A DNA stretch of 64,000 nt from Gemmata palustris (GTDB lineage: Bacteria > Planctomycetota > Planctomycetia > Gemmatales > Gemmataceae), in NCBI RefSeq assembly GCF_017939745.1, contig NZ_JAGKQQ010000001.1, positions 7,889,299-7,953,298 on the forward strand, in the 5' to 3' direction. The notes under the pieces are model-generated. The model saw only the letters and a program-made list of their open reading frames with translations, was not told where the DNA came from and ran no database searches. Shown one piece after another: positions 18,083 through 26,873 of this stretch. The position numbers were made by a program, and so were the translations under genes. How positions within the stretch are numbered: position 1 is the first letter of the stretch; each line of letters starts with the position of its first letter.

Positions 18083-19177
18083 ATGAGTGCCGCCGAGGAC
18101 GACTCGCTCACCGCGTTCCAGGGCGACCAGGCGTTCGGCTCCGAAGATCGGGCCTACGAAGGCTCGACTTTTCGCGAGGTCCGCGACGCCGTCTTTGCTG
18201 AACCGCGGTACTTCGAGGTGTGGCCCGGACCGGGAAAGGCACTGCTGCCGAACTACCCGCTCACGCTCGGTACGCTGATCCGCCGGTTTCTGAATTCCAA
18301 GAAGTACCCGTTCTTCCAGGCCGCGCAACGGACGGTTGATTCCAAAGCGGATCTGCGATGGGGACCGGACCGAAAGGGCGTCCGCCGCATTTTGCACCCG
18401 AACGGCGTGTGTCTCACGGGCACCTGGGAAATCACCGAACCCAACGATCACACCGGCTACTTTCGGCAAGGTAGCAAGGGGTTGGTGATCGCGCGGTACT
18501 CGGTCGGTGGCGGGATTCGACGCGGGGAACCGCGATCGCTCGCGATGGTGGGGAAGCTCTACCCCACCGCCGACCCCAACAGCCCGGACCGCGTGCGCCC
18601 GGCCGCGTTCATTACGCAGGAAGATTTCGGCGGCACCGGCGTTTCGCACATCAACGACGCGGAACTTCGGAACGCGCCCGATACGCACGCCTGGCGCCGC
18701 GGGATCGTCGTGCTCGCGATGCTGAGCGTCACCGGACTCGTGTTCAGCCGCGCGGACACGCACCCCACGTTTCGCCAACTGTACGAGATCGCGGAACTCG
18801 GCAAACCGCCGAGCGAGCCGACCCGCGCGCCGGAGTTCCTTCGCTTCTTGGTCCACGAGGACCAGCCCCGAATCCCGGGCGACGGCCTCGACTTCCGGGA
18901 CGAGATCCTGGCGCAGATCTACGACGGCGGCGACCCCGTTCCGAAGCGCCAACTGGTCTTCCACATCGAGGTATCGGACACGGGATACACGCGCGGGCCG
19001 GCGTTCTACCAACGGCGCACGATCTCGAACTGGAAGCGCATCGGGCGCCTCGTCTTCACTGAAGCAGTGACGTCGTACAACGGCGACTTCGTCGTTCACT
19101 TCCACCACCCCGGCTGGCGCACGGACCGAAACGACCCGGCGACCGCGCTCCGTCAGGGCGGGCGCCGGGTCCGGTGA
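18083..19177 (+). CDS. Uncharacterised protein, possibly catalase-like fold
   Basis: The 364-residue protein starts at the ATG 18083 behind a strong GGGAGGAG site; translation could extend further upstream but would lack such a site. The segment from about residue 100 (HPNGVCLTGTWEITEP, then LVIARYSVGGG, then RSLAMVGKLYPT) resembles the beta-barrel core of heme catalase-like (SrpA-type) proteins, where a His-Gly-x-G strand is followed by an RFS strand. The match is loose: the usual catalase histidine and proximal tyrosine motifs are not obvious, so activity cannot be claimed. The protein has no signal peptide. It is 40 bp upstream of the GH13 gene and probably co-transcribed with it. Confidence 0.6.
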   Translation: MSAAEDDSLTAFQGDQAFGSEDRAYEGSTFREVRDAVFAEPRYFEVWPGPGKALLPNYPLTLGTLIRRFLNSKKYPFFQAAQRTVDSKADLRWGPDRKGVRRILHPNGVCLTGTWEITEPNDHTGYFRQGSKGLVIARYSVGGGIRRGEPRSLAMVGKLYPTADPNSPDRVRPAAFITQEDFGGTGVSHINDAELRNAPDTHAWRRGIVVLAMLSVTGLVFSRADTHPTFRQLYEIAELGKPPSEPTRAPEFLRFLVHEDQPRIPGDGLDFRDEILAQIYDGGDPVPKRQLVFHIEVSDTGYTRGPAFYQRRTISNWKRIGRLVFTEAVTSYNGDFVVHFHHPGWRTDRNDPATALRQGGRRVR

Positions 19178-19217
19178 CCCCGCACAAACTTTCGTTGCCC
19201 ACAAACACGAGGATCTC

Positions 19218-21179
19218 ATGGCGGTCCGCGACGAACTGCTCGCCCACGCTCGCCCGGACCGCGTCCGGAACGTCCCGCGCGTCCCGTCGGGCGGCGCCCA
19301 CCCCTCACCGAGCGACTGGCGCGACGAGGTACTCTACTTCCTGCTCCCGGACCGGTTCAGTGACGGCGGGGAAGCCGGTCGGCCGCTGCTCGACCGAAAC
19401 GACCGCAACGCGGCGCGCCCGGCACCCACCGGCGCTACGACCTGGCGCTGGGACCGGTGGGCGGAGTCCGGTTCGGACCGCTGGCAGGGCGGGACGATTC
19501 GGGGGATCACGTCGAAGCTGGACTACATCAAGCAACTCGGGGCGACCACGATCTGGGTCGGGCCGGTGTTCAAGCAGCGCGGGCACTTGAACTCGTACCA
19601 CGGGTACGGCATCCAGGATTTTCTGGACGTCGACCCGCGGTTCGGCACCCGCCAGGATCTCGTCGACCTCGTCGCGGCCGCACACGCGCAGGGTCTGCGC
19701 GTCATCCTCGACATCATCTTCAACCACTCCGGCTCGAACTTCGATTACCGGGTGAACGGTGATCGCCAGAGCCAGCCCGGGTTCCGCCCGTGGCCGGGGT
19801 TCTACCCCGACACCGCCTGGGTCGACCGTACAGGTGGGTTGCGCGACGATGCGGCCGGTCCCGACGACGGCGTCTGGCCGGCGGAACTCCAGGATCACGA
19901 CTGTTACACCCGCGCCGGGAGCGGGAGCTTGGGGGCCGGCGCTCTCGATGATCCGCACGCCGAGCACAAGCGCACGGACTTCCTTACGCTGCGTGACTTG
20001 AACTTCGACCCGCCCGGGCCGGGGATGGAGAACCCGCGAACGCTCGATCTGCTCGTGCGCTGTTACGCCTACTGGATCACCCTCACCGACTGCGACGGAT
20101 TCCGCCTAGACACGCTCAAACACGTTTCGTTCGAGCAGGGGCGGAACTTCTGCGGCGCGATCAAAGAGTTCGCGGCCCGGCTCGGCAAGCACGACTTCTT
20201 CCTGGTCGGCGAGGTCGCGGGCGGGGATTTCGCCCAGGAGCGGTACCTCGACGTGCTGGGGATGAACCTGAACGCGGCCCTCGACATCGGAGAAATGCGC
20301 CTCACCCTCACCGGCGTGGCCAAGGGGTTGATCCACCCGAACGAGTATTTCAAAGGGTTCGATCCCGGAATGGCGGTACTCGGGTCCACGCGCAACCTCG
20401 GTCGGCGCCACGTCTCGATTCTGGACGACCACGACCACGTGTTCGGCGAGAAGGTCCGGTTCTCCGCGGACGCATCGACCGACCATCAGGTCGCGGCCGG
20501 CGTCGCGCTCCAACTCTTCACGCTCGGTATCCCGTGCGTCTACGCCGGTACCGAACAGGCGCTGGCTGGTCCCGAACCGGGCGAGCGCAAGTTCCTCCCC
20601 GATTGGAAAGGCTCCGACCGGTACTTACGCGAAGCGATGTTCGGGCCGAGCCACCCGCGCAAGTCCGGGCTGGCGGGACTGGCCACTACGGGAGCGCAAG
20701 ACCCCGACGAACCGGGGTTCGGTCCGTTCGGAACGAGCGGCCGGCACTGCTTCGATCCCCGCTTCTCGACCTACCTGCGAATCGCGGCGATGGCCGCAGC
20801 GCGCAAGAAATACCGCTCTCTTAGGGTCGGTCGGCAGTACCTCCGTGACACCGCGTTCCTCGGGAGCGGCTTTGCCGTTCACGGACCGGGCGAGATCGTT
20901 GCGTGGAGCCGCGTGCTAGACGACGAAGAAGCCGCGTGTGTGCTGAATGGCCACGGCACGGCCCCGCGCGGCGCGGACGTGATCGTCGACGCTGTCTTGA
21001 ACCCACCCGGTAGCTTCCTGACCGTCGTGCTAAACACCGCAGAAGCGGCCGGAGTTGCGTCCGCGAATCACCCAGTGGGATCGAAGCTCCCGGTGAAGCG
21101 CGCCGGTGACGGAACGGCGTTCATCGAAGTGCGCGCCCTCGGCCCGTCCGAGTGCCTGGTTCTGCTCAACCACCCGTGA
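19218..21179 (+). CDS. GH13 alpha-amylase-family glycosidase/transglycosidase
   Basis: This 653-residue protein has a clear GH13 catalytic barrel. Conserved region I is LRVILDIIFNHSG, region II is DGFRLDTLKHV with nucleophile Asp298, region III is FLVGEVAGG with acid/base Glu332, and region IV is LDDHDHV with Asp406. The early block DEVLYFLLPDRFSDG is typical of the family. A C-terminal beta-sandwich-like part follows from about residue 530. No export signal is seen, so it probably acts on an intracellular alpha-glucan. The exact specificity cannot be read. Gaps of about 30-110 bp separate the neighbouring + strand genes, suggesting an operon. Confidence 0.93.
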   Translation: MAVRDELLAHARPDRVRNVPRVPSGGAHPSPSDWRDEVLYFLLPDRFSDGGEAGRPLLDRNDRNAARPAPTGATTWRWDRWAESGSDRWQGGTIRGITSKLDYIKQLGATTIWVGPVFKQRGHLNSYHGYGIQDFLDVDPRFGTRQDLVDLVAAAHAQGLRVILDIIFNHSGSNFDYRVNGDRQSQPGFRPWPGFYPDTAWVDRTGGLRDDAAGPDDGVWPAELQDHDCYTRAGSGSLGAGALDDPHAEHKRTDFLTLRDLNFDPPGPGMENPRTLDLLVRCYAYWITLTDCDGFRLDTLKHVSFEQGRNFCGAIKEFAARLGKHDFFLVGEVAGGDFAQERYLDVLGMNLNAALDIGEMRLTLTGVAKGLIHPNEYFKGFDPGMAVLGSTRNLGRRHVSILDDHDHVFGEKVRFSADASTDHQVAAGVALQLFTLGIPCVYAGTEQALAGPEPGERKFLPDWKGSDRYLREAMFGPSHPRKSGLAGLATTGAQDPDEPGFGPFGTSGRHCFDPRFSTYLRIAAMAAARKKYRSLRVGRQYLRDTAFLGSGFAVHGPGEIVAWSRVLDDEEAACVLNGHGTAPRGADVIVDAVLNPPGSFLTVVLNTAEAAGVASANHPVGSKLPVKRAGDGTAFIEVRALGPSECLVLLNHP

Positions 21180-21208
21180 AACGAACCCGTTCCGAATGCG
21201 AGGGCGTA

Positions 21209-22093
21209 ATGGGTGACACGAGAGCTACAGAAAACGGAACTGGTTTGTTCCTGAGCGCGGAAGTGCTGTGGCACGAAACCCCGACCGCGCGGATCGCGTA
21301 CCGCCGGATCGGGCGCGGGCCGGCGCTCGTGTTCCTCCACGGGTGGCCGCTCTGGAGTTTCACGTTCCGGAAGCTCTTGCCGCACCTCGTTGACCACTAC
21401 ACGTGCTACTTGATCGACCTCCCCGGAGGCGGGGACACGGTCTGGACCCGGGACACCGATTTCACGTGGCCCGGTCAGGCCGCGAGCGTGAAATCGCTGC
21501 TCGAGGAACTGGCACTGGGGGAATATTTCCTGTTCGGCCAGGACTCGGGCGCGATGATCGCGCGCCACCTGTGTCTGCTCGACGGGCAGCGCATCCGGAA
21601 GTTCGTGATGACCAACACGGAGGTACCGGGTCACCGCCCCCCTTACTTGCCAGCGTACCGGGTGCTGACTTACCTCCCCGGCGCGAGCCTGTCCACCCGC
21701 ATTTCGCTGGCGATGGGTTGGTTCTTGCGGTCGGATCTGGGGTTCGGCGCCTCACTCGATCCCGAACTGATCGACGGCGAATTCCGCGATCACATCATCC
21801 GCCCACTAGTGCGATCACGGTACCGAGCGCGCGGGCACCTCCGGTTTCTGCGGGGGTGGAGCTGGAGGGTTCTGGACCACTGGCGTGAGTTCCACGCTCG
21901 AATCTCCGCGCCGGTCCTCTTGATTTGGGGCGCTGCGGACCGAACGTTTCCGCTCGCACTCGCCAACACGATGGCCGAGCAATTCCGACCCAGCCGAGCC
22001 GAAGTGTGCGCGATCGAAGGCGCGCACCTGTTTGTTCACGAGGAACAGCCCGAACGAGTGGCCGCTGAGGTCCGGCGGTTCCTCAGCGCGTAG
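21209..22093 (+). CDS. Alpha/beta hydrolase, haloalkane dehalogenase/epoxide hydrolase-like
   Basis: The start is taken at the ATG 21209 (MGDTRATENG), preceded by GAGGG, giving 294 residues; an upstream start would overlap the GH13 gene. Motifs are HGWPLWSF for the oxyanion region, a nucleophile Asp in FGQDSGAMIARHL, an acid residue in LIWGAADRTFP and the catalytic His in EGAHLFVHEEQ. An Asp nucleophile rather than Ser points to hydrolysis of epoxides or carbon-halogen bonds, or a related reaction. The substrate is unknown. It belongs to the same superfamily as OleB but lies outside the ole cluster. Confidence 0.88.
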   Translation: MGDTRATENGTGLFLSAEVLWHETPTARIAYRRIGRGPALVFLHGWPLWSFTFRKLLPHLVDHYTCYLIDLPGGGDTVWTRDTDFTWPGQAASVKSLLEELALGEYFLFGQDSGAMIARHLCLLDGQRIRKFVMTNTEVPGHRPPYLPAYRVLTYLPGASLSTRISLAMGWFLRSDLGFGASLDPELIDGEFRDHIIRPLVRSRYRARGHLRFLRGWSWRVLDHWREFHARISAPVLLIWGAADRTFPLALANTMAEQFRPSRAEVCAIEGAHLFVHEEQPERVAAEVRRFLSA

Positions 22094-22203
22094 CACTTGT
22101 TGTTGCGACCAATCGATTCCTCAATGTCGTTCGCTCGGTTCCGCTATTCGGGGCCGGACGCCGGAGCCTGTTTGTCTTCACTCACTCCTAAAAGGAGCGC
22201 CCG

Positions 22204-24438
22204 ATGTCGCGCCCCCGCTTGGTTCCCCCGGCCCCGCACGTCATGGGCGGGCTGTTCATGGACTACGTTCGCGACGGCAAAGCGAACGGCCTGACGTTCC
22301 GCCAGTACCTCCGCGCGGTCGGGTACGCGGACCCGGCCGCACACACCGACGGGATGGATGATGGGGCACAGGTCGCGGTGCCGGCAGCCGGGCCAATGAT
22401 GGTGTCGGTCCCGCGCCGGCCGGTCGTCGGGCCGCTGCGCATCATCGTGCTCCTCGTCGACTTCCCGGACGCACCGGGGAGGCGCCCCGCGCGGCAGATT
22501 GAAGACCTGCTGTTTTCCGATCGCATCTACCCGACCGGTAGCATGCGCGACTACTACCGCGAGGTGAGCGGCGGGCGCGTGGACGTGTCCGGGACGGTTC
22601 ACGGGTGGTTCCGCCTCCCGCAACGGCTCCGGTATTACGCGGCGGGCGAGTCCGGACTGAGCACCTACCCGCGGAACGCCCAGCGCATGACCCAAGACGC
22701 CGTGCGCGCGGCCCGGCGCGCTGGGGTGGTGTTCCCGCCCGAACTCGACGCGCTCGGAACCGGAACGGTGACGGGGCTGTTCATCGTTCACGCCGGGCGC
22801 GGGGCCGAGGAACTCGATCCGGCGATCTCCGGAGGCGCGATCTGGTCCCACAAGTGGAACCTACCGGCGCCTCTAACCGTGGCTCCGGGCCTTTCCGCCG
22901 CAACGTACCTGACGGTTCCGGAAGATTGCCGGATGGGTGTGTGCGCACACGAACTGGGCCACCTGGCGTTCCAGTGGGAAGACTTCTACGACCCGAACGG
23001 CGGGGACGACGGGGTGCAGTGGGCCGGGTCCGGGCGCTGGGATTTGATGGCCGGCGGGTCGTGGAACGGTGACCTCGGGAACCGGCCCGCGCACCCGATG
23101 GGACTGCACAAGTCCCAACACGGGTGGGTTTCTGTCCAAACGGTCACGTCCACTCAAAGCGTGACGGTGCAACCGTATGATGCGACCGGTGGAACGGTCG
23201 TCAAAGTGGTCAGCCCGGCGTATAGCCCGACCCAATTCCTGCTGCTGGAGAACCGCCGACGGGCGGGCTTCGATGACCGGCTACCCGGCGAAGGGTTGCT
23301 GGTCTGGCGTGTGGATCTGGCGAGCGACCAGAACGGCCCCGCGCGCCCGGCGCTCCAGCTCGTTCAAGCCGACGGCCGGCAAGACCTGGAGCTGTCCGCG
23401 AACTTGAACCAGGGCGATCCCGGTGATCCGTTCCCGGGCGCCGTTATGGTCGTAACGGCGTGGGACACGGGAATCGTTTCGACCTCGTTCCCGGGTGGCC
23501 AGCGCTCTGGTATTAGTCTCTCGAATATCACCGTTGATACGCAAACGAACGCGATCACCCTCGACGTCACCATCCAGCATCCCGCACCCGTTGCGCCGGT
23601 CACACCAACGAGGCAATCAACAGAGCAACAGCCCGCGGTCCCCGGATGCGTCCCACTTCGGCCGACCCCGGACGTCGGCTCGATACCGTCCGAACCCGCG
23701 CGGCCAATGGTCGCGGGACTGGCCAACGTGCTGAAACAGCCCCGCGTTTCGCCCGCGGAACTCGCACCACTCGTGCGCCAAGTCACTCCCACTCCACTCG
23801 ACTTGCAGCGCCGGGTGCTGGCCGCCGAGTCCGAGCGCGGAACGGCCCCGGCCCCCATGAGTGCGCTGCGCGCGGGGCCGGAAACGGCGCTGCTGGCCGG
23901 CGGGTTCACCGACCCGAGCAGCTTCGACGGGTGGTGGTTCCGGCGGTACAAGGCGAACTTCGGTGTCCAGTGGGATCAACAGGGCGAATTTTTGGGGAGC
24001 TACGATCCCGCCACGCACCTGCAACAAATCGGCGAGCGCGACTACCTTTACACTCCCGACCGCAACGATCCGCTGCGGTTCCGGCGGTCGAGCGGCGAAA
24101 TCATTCAGCCCGGGCGCATGGTCACCGATGGCGGGAGCGTTCCCCGCGTCGCCTGGGTGATCCCGGACATCAACCCGTGGACCTACATCAAGGCGTACCT
24201 GGTTCACGACTGGGACTTCATCCGCCACCACTGCGACACGACTTACGCGCGCGATTTCCCGACTGTCAACCTGACGCTGGGCGAAGGGATCTACACCCTG
24301 ATGAGAACCAACGAAGTGGGGACCGACTGGCGGAAGGTCGAACTCGTGTACGAAGCGGTGTCGTCGTTCGTGGGCCAGCAAGTGTGGGGCCGGATGTGGA
24401 CCGCCACCGAGTGTACCAACACGCTCCCCGGGCAGTAA
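22204..24438 (+). CDS. M6-type metallopeptidase fused to DUF1353
   Basis: This 744-residue protein follows an AAAAGGAG ribosome-binding site. Residues about 75-430 match M6 (immune inhibitor A-type) peptidases: an early LLVDFPD, SMRDYYREVSGGRVDVSG, and the zinc motif HELGH starting at His249, followed by DFYDPNGGDDG and WDLMAGGSWNG. Residues about 590-740 match DUF1353, with TDGGSVPRVAW and AYLVHDWDFIRHH. DUF1353 is usually a small stand-alone or phage-linked protein, so the fusion is unusual. A Pro/Thr-rich linker of about 150 residues joins the parts. No classical signal peptide is visible, which is odd for a secreted-type protease. Confidence 0.88.
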   Translation: MSRPRLVPPAPHVMGGLFMDYVRDGKANGLTFRQYLRAVGYADPAAHTDGMDDGAQVAVPAAGPMMVSVPRRPVVGPLRIIVLLVDFPDAPGRRPARQIEDLLFSDRIYPTGSMRDYYREVSGGRVDVSGTVHGWFRLPQRLRYYAAGESGLSTYPRNAQRMTQDAVRAARRAGVVFPPELDALGTGTVTGLFIVHAGRGAEELDPAISGGAIWSHKWNLPAPLTVAPGLSAATYLTVPEDCRMGVCAHELGHLAFQWEDFYDPNGGDDGVQWAGSGRWDLMAGGSWNGDLGNRPAHPMGLHKSQHGWVSVQTVTSTQSVTVQPYDATGGTVVKVVSPAYSPTQFLLLENRRRAGFDDRLPGEGLLVWRVDLASDQNGPARPALQLVQADGRQDLELSANLNQGDPGDPFPGAVMVVTAWDTGIVSTSFPGGQRSGISLSNITVDTQTNAITLDVTIQHPAPVAPVTPTRQSTEQQPAVPGCVPLRPTPDVGSIPSEPARPMVAGLANVLKQPRVSPAELAPLVRQVTPTPLDLQRRVLAAESERGTAPAPMSALRAGPETALLAGGFTDPSSFDGWWFRRYKANFGVQWDQQGEFLGSYDPATHLQQIGERDYLYTPDRNDPLRFRRSSGEIIQPGRMVTDGGSVPRVAWVIPDINPWTYIKAYLVHDWDFIRHHCDTTYARDFPTVNLTLGEGIYTLMRTNEVGTDWRKVELVYEAVSSFVGQQVWGRMWTATECTNTLPGQ

Positions 24439-24637
24439 CCTCTATGGAGCGGGCGGCACGGTAGGTTCTGCGGACCGATCACGTGTGAGTCGGCCCGGGA
24501 GGGCGGCGTCCGTTCGGGTGCACGTGGTGGCGCACGAAACTGAATGTGACACGTTCTGCGCCGGTCCCACTGTGCCTCAACGCGCCTACTGGGATCGGCA
24601 CTTCCGCGACAGAACCGGTGGCACGGAGAACGTTCAC

Positions 24638-25993
24638 TCACGTGTCGGGGCGATTGCGCCGCCGGTTCCGGTTCGTGAGCTCGGTCAGGAGCATGCGGGC
24701 GACGAACGCGGCATTGCGGGCGTACCGGGTAAAGAGCCGGCGCGGCTCGCGCGCGAGCCGGTACATCCACTCCAGCCCCGTCCGCTGCATCCACCGCGGC
24801 GCGCGGCGAATTCGACCGGCCGCGAAGTCCAGGGCGGCACCGATGTTCACGCAGACAGCCCCGCTGAGGGCGGAACTGTTCTGGTGGGTCCAGAGTTCGC
24901 CCTTGGGTTGGCTGAACGAGACGAACACGAGGTGCGGGCGCGCGCCCCGGACCCGGTCCAACAGTTCGCCCTCCTCCCGCGCGGTCAGGGGGCGGTACGG
25001 GGGCGACTCGGTGCCGACCACCTGGAGCCCGGGGAACCGGGCCGATAGGTTCTCGGCCGCGGCCGCGCCGACCCCGGGCGGCCCCCCCAGGAAGAACACC
25101 CGGTACCCCTTTTGCGCGGCCCGCGCGCACAGCGCCGGGAACAGGTCGGCCCCGGTCACCCGCTCAGGGAGCCGGGGGCCGCGGACGCGCGAGGCCCACA
25201 CCAGGGGCATCCCGTCCGCGACCACGAAGGCCGCCCCGTCCACCGCCGCGCGCACGGCGGGGTCTTCGGACACCAGCATCGCGGTGTGCAGGTTGACCGT
25301 CATGAAGTACCGCGCGCCTCCGGCCCCGATCAGGCGCTCGACCTCATCGACCGTCCGCGAAAGGGTCCAGGGGACGAACGGCACTCCCCACACCCAAACC
25401 GGGACCTGCGCGGGCAACGGATCCGAGACAGTCATAGGCCTTACCCAGCGAGGGGTTTGTAAAGAGAGCCGCGACCGGGTGCGCATCAACCCGCTTCCAA
25501 CACCATAAAGCACCAACCCCAATCCCGCGAACCGGAGGGCCCGATAAAAGTAATTTTGATCGAGGTAGTGCCAGGAAATCGTTTCAAGGACGAGGCCGGT
25601 CGACCCGATTCCTGCCCCCAACAACCCGATCTTCCCCGGGCGCGAGATGCCCTCGGTTCGCACGATCCGAACGGTCACCAGCACCAAGAGGGGAACAATC
25701 ACACTGGCAATCACCACGAGTTGGAGCGGGCGCCGATTCCGCACGGCCTCATCCCCGCCCAAGGTCCGGAGTTCCTCCCGGAGCCAGCCCGTGAGCGCAA
25801 AGCGCAGGGGGTGAGCCGTCTCCAGAGCGAACCCGAGGCACAAGATCGCGACCACGAGCCACCCCTCGCGGGCGGAGCAACGCTTGTCCAACGACAGACG
25901 GAACGCGCCCAGACTCGCAGCGACCCAAGCCGCGACAATGATCCATCGCAGGGCCGATCCGTGCGCTCGGGTAAAGGCTTCGATCGCGTCCAT
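24638..25993 (-). CDS. WecG/TagA/CpsF-family glycosyltransferase with N-terminal membrane domain
   Basis: I start at the ATG 25993, giving 451 residues. The first 180 or so contain about four hydrophobic segments (for example RWIIVAAWVAASLGAF and VVIASVIVPLLVLV). From about residue 190 the protein is a GT26 WecG/TagA-type transferase: TVNLHTAMLVSEDPAVRAAV, ADGMPLVWASR, RVTGADLFPALC, VFFLGGPPGVG and FVSFSQPKGELW. Such enzymes transfer an N-acetylmannosamine-type sugar to a lipid-linked acceptor. An internal ATG near 25435 would give the catalytic domain alone. It is the last minus-strand gene of the polysaccharide locus. The membrane domain may anchor the enzyme. Confidence 0.87.
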   Translation of the reverse strand: MDAIEAFTRAHGSALRWIIVAAWVAASLGAFRLSLDKRCSAREGWLVVAILCLGFALETAHPLRFALTGWLREELRTLGGDEAVRNRRPLQLVVIASVIVPLLVLVTVRIVRTEGISRPGKIGLLGAGIGSTGLVLETISWHYLDQNYFYRALRFAGLGLVLYGVGSGLMRTRSRLSLQTPRWVRPMTVSDPLPAQVPVWVWGVPFVPWTLSRTVDEVERLIGAGGARYFMTVNLHTAMLVSEDPAVRAAVDGAAFVVADGMPLVWASRVRGPRLPERVTGADLFPALCARAAQKGYRVFFLGGPPGVGAAAAENLSARFPGLQVVGTESPPYRPLTAREEGELLDRVRGARPHLVFVSFSQPKGELWTHQNSSALSGAVCVNIGAALDFAAGRIRRAPRWMQRTGLEWMYRLAREPRRLFTRYARNAAFVARMLLTELTNRNRRRNRPDT

Positions 25994-26328
25994 GACGGAG
26001 GTCCATTCCGGGTGCAAATGCCCATCTGAGAGCGTCGGGGCAGGTTCGTGAGGGCCGGGTTGACAGGGACCGGTTGCGGGGGTTCGATCACGGCCGCGCC
26101 GGTTCCGTTGTGTGCCGCAGAACCCGTACCGGCACGCCGATGGTCGCCCCGGCGGGACGTCGGTGAGGGGCACCGCGTTCGCCCCGATCTTGACCCCGGC
26201 CCCGGCGCCCCGTGCCCGCCGAGCGCCGGCCCGCCCAACCGCGAATTCAGGCCCTCATCGCCGACGGCTACCGGCGCCCGTAAACCAGACTACCATACAC
26301 GAATCGTGAACCAGTACGGGACCAGTGC
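25994..26328. other. Divergent intergenic region containing an acyltransferase remnant
   Basis: This stretch separates the WecG-type gene (minus) from the cupin gene (plus). No intact gene is present. Part of it is the decayed acyltransferase fragment described separately, and the remainder must hold the two promoters. Confidence 0.5.
26100..26215 (-). pseudogene. Remnant of a hexapeptide acyltransferase C-terminus
   Basis: On the minus strand one frame reads VKIGANAVPLTDVPP, and after a one-base shift the next frame continues with GATIGVPVRVLRHT. Together these reproduce the end of a left-handed-helix acyltransferase such as the one encoded at 30394-31038, whose end reads IGANAVVLTDVPP...VGIPARVVR. 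There is no start codon and only the last hexapeptide coil remains. The likely origin is a duplicated or older copy of the locus acyltransferase. Confidence 0.6.
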
Positions 26329-26823
26329 ATGAACGTTCCCCTGCCGAAGTACGTCGAGCGCGGCCCGATCCACGACGTCGCGTGGATCCCGCTGAAGTTC
26401 TTCACGGACCCGCGCGGGTGGCTCGTCGAACTGTTCCGCAACGACCTCGTGCCGCCCCAATTCCACCCGGTCATGGCCTACGTGTCGATGACCAAGCCGG
26501 GCGTCGCGCGCGGGCCGCACGAGCACATCGATCAGGCCGATTACTTCTGTTTCACCGGGCCGTCCGCGTTCCGGGTGTACCTGTGGGACGCGCGCACGGG
26601 TTCGCCCACGTTCGGTGCGAAGGAGGTGCGCGAAGTGGGCGAGAACGCTCCGTTCGCGCTCATCGTGCCCCCCGGGGTGGTCCACGCCTACAAGAACGTC
26701 GGCGACAAGGACGGGTGGGTGTTCAACGGCGCGAACCGACTCTACGCCGGGTGGCTTAAACAGGAACCCGTCGACGAGATCCGCCACGAGAAAGACCCGA
26801 ACAGCCCGTACCAACTGGATTGA
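26329..26823 (+). CDS. RmlC-like cupin, dTDP-sugar 3,5-epimerase-related
   Basis: The 164-residue protein is a single cupin of the dTDP-4-dehydrorhamnose 3,5-epimerase superfamily. Visible are DPRGWLVELFR near the N-terminus, the GPHEHIDQADYFCF metal/substrate strand and the VPPGVVHAYKNVG strand. It is somewhat shorter than standard RmlC (about 180 residues), so an epimerase or a WxcM/FdtA-like isomerase is possible. It is the only plus-strand gene in the polysaccharide locus and has its own upstream region. Confidence 0.8.
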   Translation: MNVPLPKYVERGPIHDVAWIPLKFFTDPRGWLVELFRNDLVPPQFHPVMAYVSMTKPGVARGPHEHIDQADYFCFTGPSAFRVYLWDARTGSPTFGAKEVREVGENAPFALIVPPGVVHAYKNVGDKDGWVFNGANRLYAGWLKQEPVDEIRHEKDPNSPYQLD

Positions 26824-26873
26824 GGTACGGTGGGTCGTTTGTTGACCGCGTTCGCTGTGATCGGGAACAGGGG

